64,000 bases of DNA, from the NCBI GenBank assembly GCA_013176395.1, contig JABMLP010000005.1:1-64000 (forward strand), given 5' to 3'. The position numbers and the translations under genes were made by a program. The notes below the pieces were generated by a model. It searched no databases. It was given only the letters and a program-made list of their open reading frames with translations, and was not told the DNA's origin. This stretch comes from Venturia oleaginea (taxonomy: Eukaryota > Ascomycota > Dothideomycetes > Venturiales > Venturiaceae). Position 1 is the stretch's first letter; every line of letters starts with the position of its first letter. Below, piece by piece: positions 29,183 through 38,295 of the stretch.

Positions 29183-29845
29183 TTATCTAAGTACCTCAAT
29201 CTTACAAAGGAAGAAAGGCTCACAGAGAGCAAGCTCCAAAAAGGAATTTCAAGAAGAGGACACTTGTCCTAATCCAAGAAGCGAGGGCCAACCTCAAGGG
29301 CCAAACAGAAAGGAATTTCAAGAAGAGGACACTTGTCCTAACTCAAGAAGCAAGGGCCAACCTCAAAGGCCAACTTCAAGGGCCAACCTCAAGGGCCAAA
29401 CAAAAAGGGAATTCAAGAGAATTCAAGCTGAGATTTTCTAGAAGGTGCTAGAATCTCCAAGAAGCAAGGGCCAACCGAAAGGGCCAATCCAAAAAGGGAA
29501 TTCAAGAGAATTCAAACTGAGATTTTCTAGAACGTGCTGGAATCTCCAAGAAGCAAGGGCAGGTCATCCTAAGACAGCGTAGTCTTAGGAGTTGAAGCTG
29601 TAATAAGCTGAGGAAAGAAAGAGCTAGGAAGAGAGATTTAATACACTTGGCCTTCACAGTCCCTGGGAGCTCTGTCCTTAGTAATAAGGATTGCAGAGCG
29701 GACTATAGTGTAAAAATCCTTCTGGGATTCTATAGTCACCTTCCTATACTAATAGGCATTGACTCTATACTGCCTAGCAAATCTCTAGAGTAGAGCCTAG
29801 GAGTGTGTATAGTAGTGCTCTCTATTATCTCTCATAGGTGAAAAT
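29183..29845 (+). repeat. A3 leader: self-primer site and tandem repeats
   Basis: The primer site TATCTAAGTAC is at 29184-29194, one base after the LTR. Repeats of about 70 bp (rich in caagaagaggacacttgtcc) and about 95 bp follow to about 29560. A frame without ATG stays open through the LTR end and the repeats to 29441 (KEFQEEDTCPN repeated). The last 290 nt before gag are unique and contain short inverted repeats. Confidence 0.8.
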
Positions 29846-30868
29846 ATGGAAGGAGAAGATCAGGAACAAAGAGTTCCTCAAGAACCCCAAGCCCTACAAG
29901 AAGCTATGGCAGCATTACAACATCAACTAGCCATTCAGAACGATGCTATTACGCGTATTCTTACAATCTTACCTAACACTACTCGCTCTGAGAACGTAGT
30001 AGAAGGACAAGAGACTAAGAATTCACAAAAAGACAGAATACATAGGAAGAAAGCTGTACTTCCTAAGCTCCAAGAATTTGATGGCAAGCGTTCTGAATGG
30101 GCTCAGTGGTTTCAACAAGCAAGGATGAAGTTGGAGATAGACGCAGAGTCTATAGGGGATAGTAGGAACCAATTTGCCTACATCTTCTCCTCTCTACGAG
30201 GCTCCGCAGCTCAGGCTACTCTGGCCTACGTAAAGACAGCTCCAGAGGAAGATAAAACGGGACAGAAATTGTTACAGTATATGGACAACTTCTATGGCGA
30301 TCCAGTACAACAACAAAGAGCTACTGTAAGCCTGTCCACAATCAAACAAAAAGAGAAAGAACCCTTCTTCTCTTTTCTTCCCCGTTTTGAAACCACTCTT
30401 GCTAATGCTGGAGGAATGACTTGGCCTGACGCTGTTAAAATTGCATTTCTACACAAAGCAATAAATCAAGAGCTGCGAAACCAGAGAATAGGCCAATCTC
30501 AGAGTACCTCCTACCAGCAGTTTGTGTCCGATCTTTTGAATACAAGTATGCAAATCACTACAGCAAAGATGCTCTCTTCCTCAGAAGATAAGTTACGATT
30601 CAGAGATAAAGAGAAGTCTTTTAAAGATCTGAACGCTATGGACTGGGAGCCTACACGCGTAAACAAGTTAAAAATTTCGTCTAAAGCCTATGAATATAGG
30701 AAGGCAAATAACCTCTGCTTACGCTGTGGGAAGGCCGGCCATAGAATGAAAGAATGCTGGTTGGATACAGAGGTAGAAAGAGTCACGCAACTTGGTTCAA
30801 AAAGGGCCAAAGGAACCACTGAGGAGAATGAAGAAGTTGAAGAAGAGGACTACTCGGAAAAAGAGTAG
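29846..30868 (+). CDS. gag: A3 Gag, 340 aa
   Basis: Same protein as A1 Gag except Glu for Asp inside the zinc knuckle (CGKAGHRMKEC). The metal-binding Cys and His residues are unaffected. ATG in context aaaATATGG. The last codons GAA AAA GAG TAG overlap pol. Confidence 0.95.
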   Translation: MEGEDQEQRVPQEPQALQEAMAALQHQLAIQNDAITRILTILPNTTRSENVVEGQETKNSQKDRIHRKKAVLPKLQEFDGKRSEWAQWFQQARMKLEIDAESIGDSRNQFAYIFSSLRGSAAQATLAYVKTAPEEDKTGQKLLQYMDNFYGDPVQQQRATVSLSTIKQKEKEPFFSFLPRFETTLANAGGMTWPDAVKIAFLHKAINQELRNQRIGQSQSTSYQQFVSDLLNTSMQITTAKMLSSSEDKLRFRDKEKSFKDLNAMDWEPTRVNKLKISSKAYEYRKANNLCLRCGKAGHRMKECWLDTEVERVTQLGSKRAKGTTEENEEVEEEDYSEKE

Positions 30869-33800
30869 CCTCTATCCAAAGTCGTGGATGGAGGCGTAGA
30901 GTAGATAGAGCAAAATTGTCAAAGGAGTCAATTGAGAGAGTAAATAGTATTTTGAATTCGAACAAAGACACTGATTCACACCGTTCTCGGATAGAAAAAG
31001 AATGGGAGCAGTTCAGACCCAAGATGCTCTCCCGCCTTTTCTACACAAATACTATAGTGAACGATATATACTCTCTTAAAACTCTCCTTGATAATGGATC
31101 TAGCTGCTACGCATCAATAAACGAGGAGAAAGCTTCGCAGATGGACCTTGAAGTACTCCCTATTAGTCCGCGTACTATAGGTGGAGTTCTTAAGGAAGAA
31201 GGACAGACCCAAGTGACAAAAATTGCGAAGTTGAACCTAGATTTAGGGGGACTTATATGCAACGCTTTTGCTTATATAGTCCCGGGACAATTTGAGGATC
31301 TTCTACTAGGCAGGCCTTTTCTCAAGGACACCAAAGCCGTTATCAATGAATCTAAAGGTACTCTTACCTTTGCAAACGGGATTAGCATTCGCGATGCTAA
31401 ATTTGAAGACAAACTTGATATACAACAAGTAGCGCCCGTAAGATTCCACCGCCTTGTCACTTCTACACTTGAGAAAATCAAAGACGCGTCTAGAGTATTT
31501 GCTGTTACTCTTCGAGATATTGATATTGCCTTGAAGCCGAAAGTCCCTTTGACAACAGAGCAAATACTGGAATTGCTACCTAAGAGGTTTCATAAGTACG
31601 CTGCTGTCTTTGATCCTAAAAGGGCCGAGAGACTACCACCGCATCGCCCTGGGATTGATCACGAAATACCTATAGAAGAAGGAAAACCACTTCCTTGGGG
31701 ACCTCTATATGGTATGGGTCGAGAACAACTCCTTGTTTTGCGAAGGACTCTTACAGAGCTACTAGATAAAGGCTTTATCCGAGAGAGTAAATCAGTTGCT
31801 GCGTCTCCAGTTCTCTTTGTGAAGAAACCAGGAGGGGGCTTACGCTTTTGCGTAGACTACCGAGCCTTAAACGCAATTACTCGAAAGGATAGGTACCCGC
31901 TACCGTTAGTAAAAGAGACTTTACTAACCTTAGCTCGTGCTAAGTATCTTAGTAAGCTTGATGTAAATGCTGCCTTCCACAAGATTCGAATCGCAACGGG
32001 AGATGAGTTCAAAACTGCCTTTCGAACTAGATATGGTCTATTTGAATGGCTAGTTACTCCCTTTGGCTTAACCGGTGCACCTGCGTCTTTTCAACGGTAT
32101 ATAAACTATATCCTTCGACGATACCTAGACGAGTTCTGCTCAGCTTATCTAGACGATATAGTAATATACTCTTCAAAGAACCTTAAAGACCATGAAGAAA
32201 AGACTGAAAAGATACTTCAAAGCTGCCTTAACGCTGGGTTATACCTTGATATTCGGAAGTGCGAGTTTAATACCAAACGAGTCAAGTATCTAGGCTTCGT
32301 TATAGATACTGAAACGGGCCTACACATGGATCCGGAGAAGATCAAAGCAATTAAAGAATGGGAACGTCCTACTACTCTACGAGGAGTACGTGGCTTCCTA
32401 GGCTTTACAAACTTCTACCGTGACTTTGTAAAAGATAACTCAACAATAAGGGAGCCTCTGGTTCGCCTTACAAAGAAGAATACTCCATTTTTATGGGGAA
32501 AGGAGCAAGAAGAATCTTTTCAAAAACTTAAGGCAGAGTTTTGCAAAGAACCTGTCCTGTCTGCACTTGATGAAGATAAGCCTACGCGAGTAGAACCTGA
32601 TGCTTCAGGCTGGGCTTCCGGAGCAGTACTTAGTCAAAAAGATGAGCTAGGTAACTGGAAACCATGTGCTTTCTTCTCTACTAAGCACTTGCCAGCCGAA
32701 TGCAATTATGATATCCACGACAAAGAACTTATGGCTATAGTCAAAGCTCTAGTCCATTGGACTAGCGAGCTACTAAGCCTAAGTAAGCCATTCATTATCC
32801 TCACAGATCACAAGAACCTTGAGAAGTTTATGGTAAAAAGGGAACTAAATGAAAGGCAAATGAGATGGGCGCAGATACTAGCTAAGTTTAACTTCAAACT
32901 AGGCTATCGCCCAGGCTCTGAATCTGTAGTTCCAGACGCCTTAACTCGAAGGGATCAAGATCTCCCAAAGGATATTCAAGACCCAAGAATCGTTGAAAGA
33001 ACTAGAACGTTATTACCTCCAAAGCTTTGGATTAACGTTCTAGAGGATAAGACTCCTGCAAGAGAAGAAGCTGCCCAAGAAAATGCTCAAGAAGTAGACA
33101 AAGAACCTATCCCCTTTATACAAAATCCCTTTCTCTCAGGTGATCTAAGGGATAGATGGGAAACTGCACTCGAAGGAGATCTAGACTACAGACGTATTTT
33201 CCAAAGCGTTCTAAAGCAAGATAGGCAGTTCCCATCTAAGCTAAAGGTTCCTACTTCTATAGGAGATTGTAAAGTCGAAAACAACCAGCTCTACTATAGA
33301 GACCGAATCTGGTTGCCCTCCTACGAGCCTCTCTTAACAGGAGTAATTCAAGAAATACACGATTCAGTCCTATCAGGGCATCCTGGACGAGAAGCTACTA
33401 TTGCTATTCTCTCCAGACAGTTCTACTGGCCGGGATTTGCTCAAGATATACGTCAGTTTATACGCAATTGTGACGTCTGCGGAAGAACTTCAGTCTGGCG
33501 AGACAAAAAGAAAGGTTTACTTAAACCTCTTCCTGTCCCTAGCCGTATCTGGCAAGATATTTCAGTAGACTTCATAGTCGAATTACCAGAGAGCCAAAGA
33601 TGCACAAGACTCTGCGTTATTACTGACCGCTTGGGTAAAGGAACTATCCTGTTCCCAGTGCCTAAAGAACAGTTTGGAGCTGAAGGATTTGCAAAACTAT
33701 TTATGCAGAACTACGTAAGATTACACTGGCTTCCTAGATCTCTAGTCTCAGATAGGGACACGCAATTTGTTAATGCTTTCTGGAAAGAAGTTTGTCACCT

Positions 33801-34701
33801 TCTTAAGATAGAGAGAAGACTCTCTACAGCGTATCACCCTGAGACTGATGGATCTACGGAAAGAAGAAATCAAGAAGTTGAAGCCTATCTACGTAAGTTC
33901 TGTACATTTAGTCAGAACGACTGGGTCGAGCTCCTGCCTATTGCTCAAATATGCCTCGATAATAGACCAAACCAAGCTACGGGCCTATCGCCTTTCTTCT
34001 TAACCCACGGTTATAACATTGAGCATATAGGAACTGTTGAAGCTCCCCAGAAAACCCCTGAGAATCCAAAAGAAAAAGCACAAGATCTTGTAGCAAAATT
34101 GAAGGACGCACAAGAATGGGCAGAAACGTCAATGGTATCAGCTCAGCAACAGCAAGAATACTACTCTAATAGAGATCGTGCTCCGGCTGACTCTTTTAAA
34201 GTGGGAGACAAAGTCTGGCTCAACCTAAAGAACGTAAAAACCCTACGTCCTTGTAAGAAACTAGACTGGATTCATGGGAAGTATACAGTTACACGAGTTA
34301 TCAACTCAATGTCTTACGAGCTTGATACACCCAGAGGAATCCACAACCGATTTCATACGTCTTTACTTAGGAGAGCTGGCACAGATCCCCTACCTTCACA
34401 AATACAAGATAATACACAGCCGCCTCCTATAGTAACTGAACAAGGAGACGAGGAATACGGTATCGAGGCTATTCTAGCCGCAAGATGGCGCCGGCGAGGT
34501 CGACAACAAACACGAGAAGTCTTAGTTAAGTGGGTAGGCTACGTTGATCCTACGTGGGAACCCCTTAGCGAACTCCAACAAACTACAGCTCTGGACGCTT
34601 TTGAAAGTGCCTACGGCAACGTTCTTGAAAACGACGGACCTATACTACGCCCTCAGAGACTACGCTCACATCGATCTACAAGAGAGGGGGGGAGGGGATA
34701 A
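30841..34701 (+). CDS. pol: A3 Pol polyprotein
   Basis: The open frame starts right after a TGA (30838-30840) within gag, and the first useful codon for separate initiation would be TTG at 30916. No ATG precedes the protease, so fusion to Gag is expected. All domains listed for A1 are intact: RT YLDD, RNase H DEDD, integrase HHCC and DDE, chromodomain. The final 20 nt double as the polypurine tract (agagagggggggagggga), and the TAA stop ends at the base before the 3' LTR. Confidence 0.95.
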   Translation, partial: RRGLLGKRVASIQSRGWRRRVDRAKLSKESIERVNSILNSNKDTDSHRSRIEKEWEQFRPKMLSRLFYTNTIVNDIYSLKTLLDNGSSCYASINEEKASQMDLEVLPISPRTIGGVLKEEGQTQVTKIAKLNLDLGGLICNAFAYIVPGQFEDLLLGRPFLKDTKAVINESKGTLTFANGISIRDAKFEDKLDIQQVAPVRFHRLVTSTLEKIKDASRVFAVTLRDIDIALKPKVPLTTEQILELLPKRFHKYAAVFDPKRAERLPPHRPGIDHEIPIEEGKPLPWGPLYGMGREQLLVLRRTLTELLDKGFIRESKSVAASPVLFVKKPGGGLRFCVDYRALNAITRKDRYPLPLVKETLLTLARAKYLSKLDVNAAFHKIRIATGDEFKTAFRTRYGLFEWLVTPFGLTGAPASFQRYINYILRRYLDEFCSAYLDDIVIYSSKNLKDHEEKTEKILQSCLNAGLYLDIRKCEFNTKRVKYLGFVIDTETGLHMDPEKIKAIKEWERPTTLRGVRGFLGFTNFYRDFVKDNSTIREPLVRLTKKNTPFLWGKEQEESFQKLKAEFCKEPVLSALDEDKPTRVEPDASGWASGAVLSQKDELGNWKPCAFFSTKHLPAECNYDIHDKELMAIVKALVHWTSELLSLSKPFIILTDHKNLEKFMVKRELNERQMRWAQILAKFNFKLGYRPGSESVVPDALTRRDQDLPKDIQDPRIVERTRTLLPPKLWINVLEDKTPAREEAAQENAQEVDKEPIPFIQNPFLSGDLRDRWETALEGDLDYRRIFQSVLKQDRQFPSKLKVPTSIGDCKVENNQLYYRDRIWLPSYEPLLTGVIQEIHDSVLSGHPGREATIAILSRQFYWPGFAQDIRQFIRNCDVCGRTSVWRDKKKGLLKPLPVPSRIWQDISVDFIVELPESQRCTRLCVITDRLGKGTILFPVPKEQFGAEGFAKLFMQNYVRLHWLPRSLVSDRDTQFVNAFWKEVCHLLKIERRLSTAYHPETDGSTERRNQEVEAYLRKFCTFSQNDWVELLPIAQICLDNRPNQATGLSPFFLTHGYNIEHIGTVEAPQKTPENPKEKAQDLVAKLKDAQEWAETSMVSAQQQQEYYSNRDRAPADSFKVGDKVWLNLKNVKTLRPCKKLDWIHGKYTVTRVINSMSYELDTPRGIHNRFHTSLLRRAGTDPLPSQIQDNTQPPPIVTEQGDEEYGIEAILAARWRRRGRQQTREVLVKWVGYVDPTWEPLSELQQTTALDAFESAYGNVLENDGPILRPQRLRSHRSTREGGRG
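30856..30863 (+). other. Candidate -1 frameshift site between gag and pol
   Basis: GGAAAAAG lies within the 28-nt overlap just before the gag stop. In gag frame it reads G GAA AAA G. The A-site AAA can re-pair after a -1 slip; the P-site GAA to GGA match is imperfect, so it is not a canonical heptamer. The site is present in all four A copies. Confidence 0.4.
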
Positions 34702-35012
34702 TGTTAAGGGATGGAATCCTTCTCTCTAGCTTATCCATGACTGGATTTCCAATTGTTCTCTTGTTATTCTGCAAGCTGTCATGTTCTATTTTGCAAGCTG
34801 TCATGTTCTATTTCGCAAGCTGCCATGTTCTATTTCGCAAGCTGTCACGTTTCCATTTAAAGATACTTTCTAGAAGGATCTATTGTAAGAGGAGGATTAT
34901 TTATACGAGCTATCCTTCCTGTATTTACACTTTCTTCTCTGTACTTAGATACTTTGAAATACAAGCAGTCTTCTCTCACTTGCGAAACACCTTTGAGGGT
35001 TGAACTCTTACA
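34702..35012 (+). repeat. 3' LTR of A3
   Basis: 311 bp; appears identical to 28872-29182; followed by ttgga. Confidence 0.97.
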
Positions 35013-35017
35013 TTGGA

Positions 35018-36030
35018 CGTGTTGCTGGTCGGAATTCGCATACGTTCGGATGGTGCTTGGGCTTCTTACAGCGCCCGCATTTGCCCGCTTGTATAAGTGC
35101 CAAGAACTCTGTTTGGGATCGCCATTTCGCTCTAGGTCGTCGGTCCTTCTTCGCATCCTTTCCGAGTGTATCGACCCGAGCTATCAGTGCTGCGATCTGC
35201 GTTGAAAGGGCGTTGATGCCAGTCATTTCGACATCGCCTTCTGCGTCACGACTGACTGTTTGGGGTGATTGTGGCCTCCCTCGAGTCGTTGGCGTCTCCT
35301 TATCCGTACTTGGATAGCGGCGTTGGTGGGATAGAGCCTCTGTCTTCGTCGCGAAGTACTGTACATCTTTTACGTAAGTGTCGTAGTCGTCCCTGGACAA
35401 TCGCACTGATTTCAAGGTCTGTTGGAGGGAGTAGTTGAGCGCGTTGTTCATGATAGTGATCTTTGAGGCTCTTTGCGGCGCTAGGGATCCAGCTTGCGAT
35501 GTCAGTTGTTCGAACTGCTGGCGGAAGTCTTCGAACGGTTGTCTGCTGCCTTGGCTAATCTTGTTCAGCTCGTCGAGAGCTTTAGCTTCCGCTTCATGAT
35601 CTAATAACTTGTCGTCCATATGCTTGATAAAGGACTCGGGTTCGTAGTTGTCATGTTGCTCTCCATTGCTTAGCCATTGGATGACGCGTTGTTGTTTCTC
35701 TGTCGGAAGCCCGTTGAAGATGTTCGCGCGTATTCCTTGATTGCTTCCAAGCTTCCCATTTTCAACAGTGATTTTTGTCTTGATCTGCCATCTGAACAGC
35801 GTGTAGTTGTCTCTTTTCCCGTCCCATTTAGGCCATGCAATAGCTTTTGCACCGGTGTTCCCATCAACACTGACTGCGGTCAGAGCTGCCACCAATTGTT
35901 GTACGGTGTCAGGCGAATTTGCTCGAGCCATTGAGAGTTTGTCGATTCCTTGCGTAATGCTCGCGATTGGGTCGTCGTCGGTAGTAGGGGTGTAGGTTGT
36001 AGGAGTCGATAGGGTACTGTTGCTACGCAT
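35018..36030 (-). pseudogene. C2 Gag, separated from its 3' end by A3
   Basis: Start ATG at 36030. Encodes nearly all of the C family Gag, including the knuckle CGRCKKPKHHPNVC, then runs into the A3 LTR. A few substitutions separate it from C1 (for example FEDFRQQ for FEDVRQQ). Before the A3 insertion the gene was intact, so C2 was younger or better preserved than C1. Confidence 0.85.
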
Positions 36031-36053
36031 CAAGTACACCTAGGTTTGTAAAG

Positions 36054-36064
36054 AACTGAATCTA
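36054..36064 (-). other. C2 self-primer binding segment
   Basis: Plus-strand AACTGAATCTA directly touches the LTR and is complementary to TAGATTCAGTT inside it, exactly as in C1. Confidence 0.7.
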
Positions 36065-36240
36065 TATTACGGGACGGTAGCTGGAAAGACGCAGCATACT
36101 CGTAGCCAAAGATTGTTTAGATTCAGTTAAAGAGTGAAGGTATCTACAAACAGGGAACCTCAATGAGGTTCTTTCTCTATACTAGGCTCAATCAGGCTTA
36201 GGCTCTTAGCCTATACCAACCATGGGCCATGCCCATAACA
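36065..36240 (-). repeat. 5' LTR of C2 (176 bp)
   Basis: TATTACGGG to CCATAACA on the plus strand; matches the C1 LTR with few changes. Confidence 0.9.
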
Positions 36241-36298
36241 CTGCTGTATCATTGAGAGCTTTGATTGCCATCTGGAGGATTATTTCCTTGTCTTGTAC
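36241..36298 (-). pseudogene. Fragment of element E integrase
   Basis: Minus-strand codons read VQDKEIILQMAIKALNDTA, matching the copia integrase segment after the catalytic Glu (typically LQMAVKAVNDTAG). It is stranded between the C2 LTR and A4. Confidence 0.75.
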
Positions 36299-36609
36299 TG
36301 TTAAGGGATGGAATCCTTCTCTCTAGCTTATCCATGACTGGATTTCCAATTGTTCTCTTGTTATTCTGCAAGCTGTCATGTTCTATTTTGCAAGCTGTCA
36401 TGTTCTATTTCGCAAGCTGCCATGTTCTATTTTGCAAGCTGTCACGTTTCCATTTAAAGATACTTTCTAGAAGGATCTATTGTAAGAGGAGGATTATATA
36501 TACGAGCTATCCTTCCTGTACTTACACTTTCTTCTCTGTACTTAGATACTTTGAAATACAAGCAGTCTTCTCTCACTTGCGAAACACCTTTGAGGGTTGA
36601 ACTCTTACA
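36299..36609 (+). repeat. 5' LTR of A4
   Basis: 311 bp, four 22-bp units. Differs from the A1-A3 LTRs by a handful of bases (for example ATTATATATACG for ATTATTTATACG in the TATA region). Confidence 0.95.
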
Positions 36610-37272
36610 TTATCTAAGTACCTCAATCTTACAAAGGAAGAAAGGCTCACAGAGAGCAAGCTCCAAAAAGGAATTTCAAGAAGAGGACACTTGTCCTAAT
36701 CCAAGAAGCGAGGGCCAACCTCAAGGGCCAAACAGAAAGGAATTTCAAGAAGAGGACACTTGTCCTAACTCAAGAAGCAAGGGCCAACCTCAAAGGCCAA
36801 CTTCAAGGGCCAACCTCAAGGGCCAAACAAAAAGGGAATTCAAGAGAATTCAAGCTGAGATTTTCTAGAAGGTGCTAGAATCTCCAAGAAGCAAGGGCCA
36901 ACCGAAAGGGCCAATCCAAAAAGGGAATTCAAGAGAATTCAAACTGAGATTTTCTAGAACGTGCTAGAATCTCCAAGAAGCAAGGGCAGGTCATCCTAAG
37001 ACAGCGTAGTCTTAGGAGTTGAAGCTGTAATAAGCTGAGGAAAGAAAGAGCTAGGGAGAGAGATTTAATACACTTGGCCTTCACAGTCCCTGGGAGCTCT
37101 GTCCTTAGTAATAAGGATTGCAGAGCGGACTATAGTGTAAAAATCCTTCTGGGATTCTATAGTCACCTTCCTATACTAATAGGCATTGACTCTATACTGC
37201 CTAGCAAATCTCTAGAGTAGAGCCTAGGAGTGTGTATAGTAGTGCTCTCTATTATCTCTCATAGGTGAAAAT
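36610..37272 (+). repeat. A4 leader; primer site 36611-36621
   Basis: Same repeat architecture as the A3 leader, with scattered single-base differences. Confidence 0.85.
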
Positions 37273-38295
37273 ATGGAAGGAGAAGATCAGGAACAAAGAG
37301 TTCCTCAAGAACCCCAAGCCCTACAAGAAGCTATGGCAGCATTACAACATCAACTAGCCATTCAGAACGATGCTATTACGCGTATTCTTACAATCTTACC
37401 TAACACTACTCGCTCTGAGAACGTAGTAGAAGGACAAGAGACTAAGAATTCACAAAAAGACAGAATACATAGGAAGAAAGCTGTACTTCCTAAGCTCCAA
37501 GAATTTGATGGCAAGCGTTCTGAATGGGCTCAGTGGTTTCAACAAGCAAGGATGAAGTTGGAGATAGACGCAGAGTCTATAGGGGATAGTAGGAACCAAT
37601 TTGCCTACATCTTCTCCTCTCTACGAGGCTCCGCAGCTCAGGCTACTCTGGCCTACGTAAAGACAGCTCCAGAGGAAGATAAAACGGGACAGAAATTGTT
37701 ACAGTATATGGACAACTTCTATGGCGATCCAGTACAACAACAAAGAGCTACTGTAAGCCTGTCCACAATCAAACAAAAAGAGAAAGAACCCTTCTTCTCT
37801 TTTCTTCCCCGTTTTGAAACCACTCTTGCTAATGCTGGAGGAATGACTTGGCCTGACGCTGTTAAAATTGCATTTCTACACAAAGCAATAAATCAAGAGC
37901 TGCGAAACCAGAGAATAGGCCAATCTCAGAGTACCTCCTACCAGCAGTTTGTGTCCGATCTTTTGAATACAAGTATGCAAATCACTACAGCAAAGATGCT
38001 CTCTTCCTCAGAAGATAAGTTACGATTCAGAGATAAAGAGAAGTCTTTTAAAGATCTGAACGCTATGGACTGGGAGCCTACACGCGTAAACAAGTTAAAA
38101 ATTTCGTCTAAAGCCTATGAATATAGGAAGGCAAATAACCTCTGCTTACGCTGTGGGAAGGCCGGCCATAGAATGAAAGACTGCTGGTTGGATACAGAGG
38201 TAGAAAGAGTCACGCAACTTGGTTCAAAAAGGGCCAAAGGAACCACTGAGGAGAATGAAGAAGTTGAAGAAGAGGACTACTCGGAAAAAGAGTAG
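37273..38295 (+). CDS. gag: A4 Gag, 340 aa
   Basis: Open; protein identical to A1 Gag as far as I can see, with the CCHC knuckle at 291-304. It overlaps pol by 28 nt. Confidence 0.95.
   Translation: MEGEDQEQRVPQEPQALQEAMAALQHQLAIQNDAITRILTILPNTTRSENVVEGQETKNSQKDRIHRKKAVLPKLQEFDGKRSEWAQWFQQARMKLEIDAESIGDSRNQFAYIFSSLRGSAAQATLAYVKTAPEEDKTGQKLLQYMDNFYGDPVQQQRATVSLSTIKQKEKEPFFSFLPRFETTLANAGGMTWPDAVKIAFLHKAINQELRNQRIGQSQSTSYQQFVSDLLNTSMQITTAKMLSSSEDKLRFRDKEKSFKDLNAMDWEPTRVNKLKISSKAYEYRKANNLCLRCGKAGHRMKDCWLDTEVERVTQLGSKRAKGTTEENEEVEEEDYSEKE

Larger units (their letters stand above)
28872..35012 (+). mobile_element. Chromovirus A3, complete (6,141 bp)
   Basis: The best reference copy: 311-bp LTRs that read as identical, perfect target duplication ttgga (28867-28871, 35013-35017), open gag and pol, primer site, purine tract. 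It is inserted in C2 gag; the uninterrupted target is visible in C1 near 4395-4400. It shares Phe504 with A4 and QKTPEN at 1045-1050 with A1. Confidence 0.98.
27257..36240 (-). mobile_element. Chromovirus C2, 3' truncated, split by A3
   Basis: Minus-strand order: 5' LTR (36065-36240), gag, protease and RT, ending at 27257 inside RT where an A-type LTR takes over. A3 (28872-35012) lies in the 3' end of gag with duplication ttgga on both sides. The 5' LTR abuts a 58-bp piece of element E integrase, so C2 inserted into E. Confidence 0.9.

Noticed and set aside
34701..35003. Recurrent 100-codon frame in every A LTR (LRDGILLSSLSMTG...)
   Set aside because: It is LTR sequence read through U3 and R with no conserved domain. 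It repeats only because the LTR repeats.
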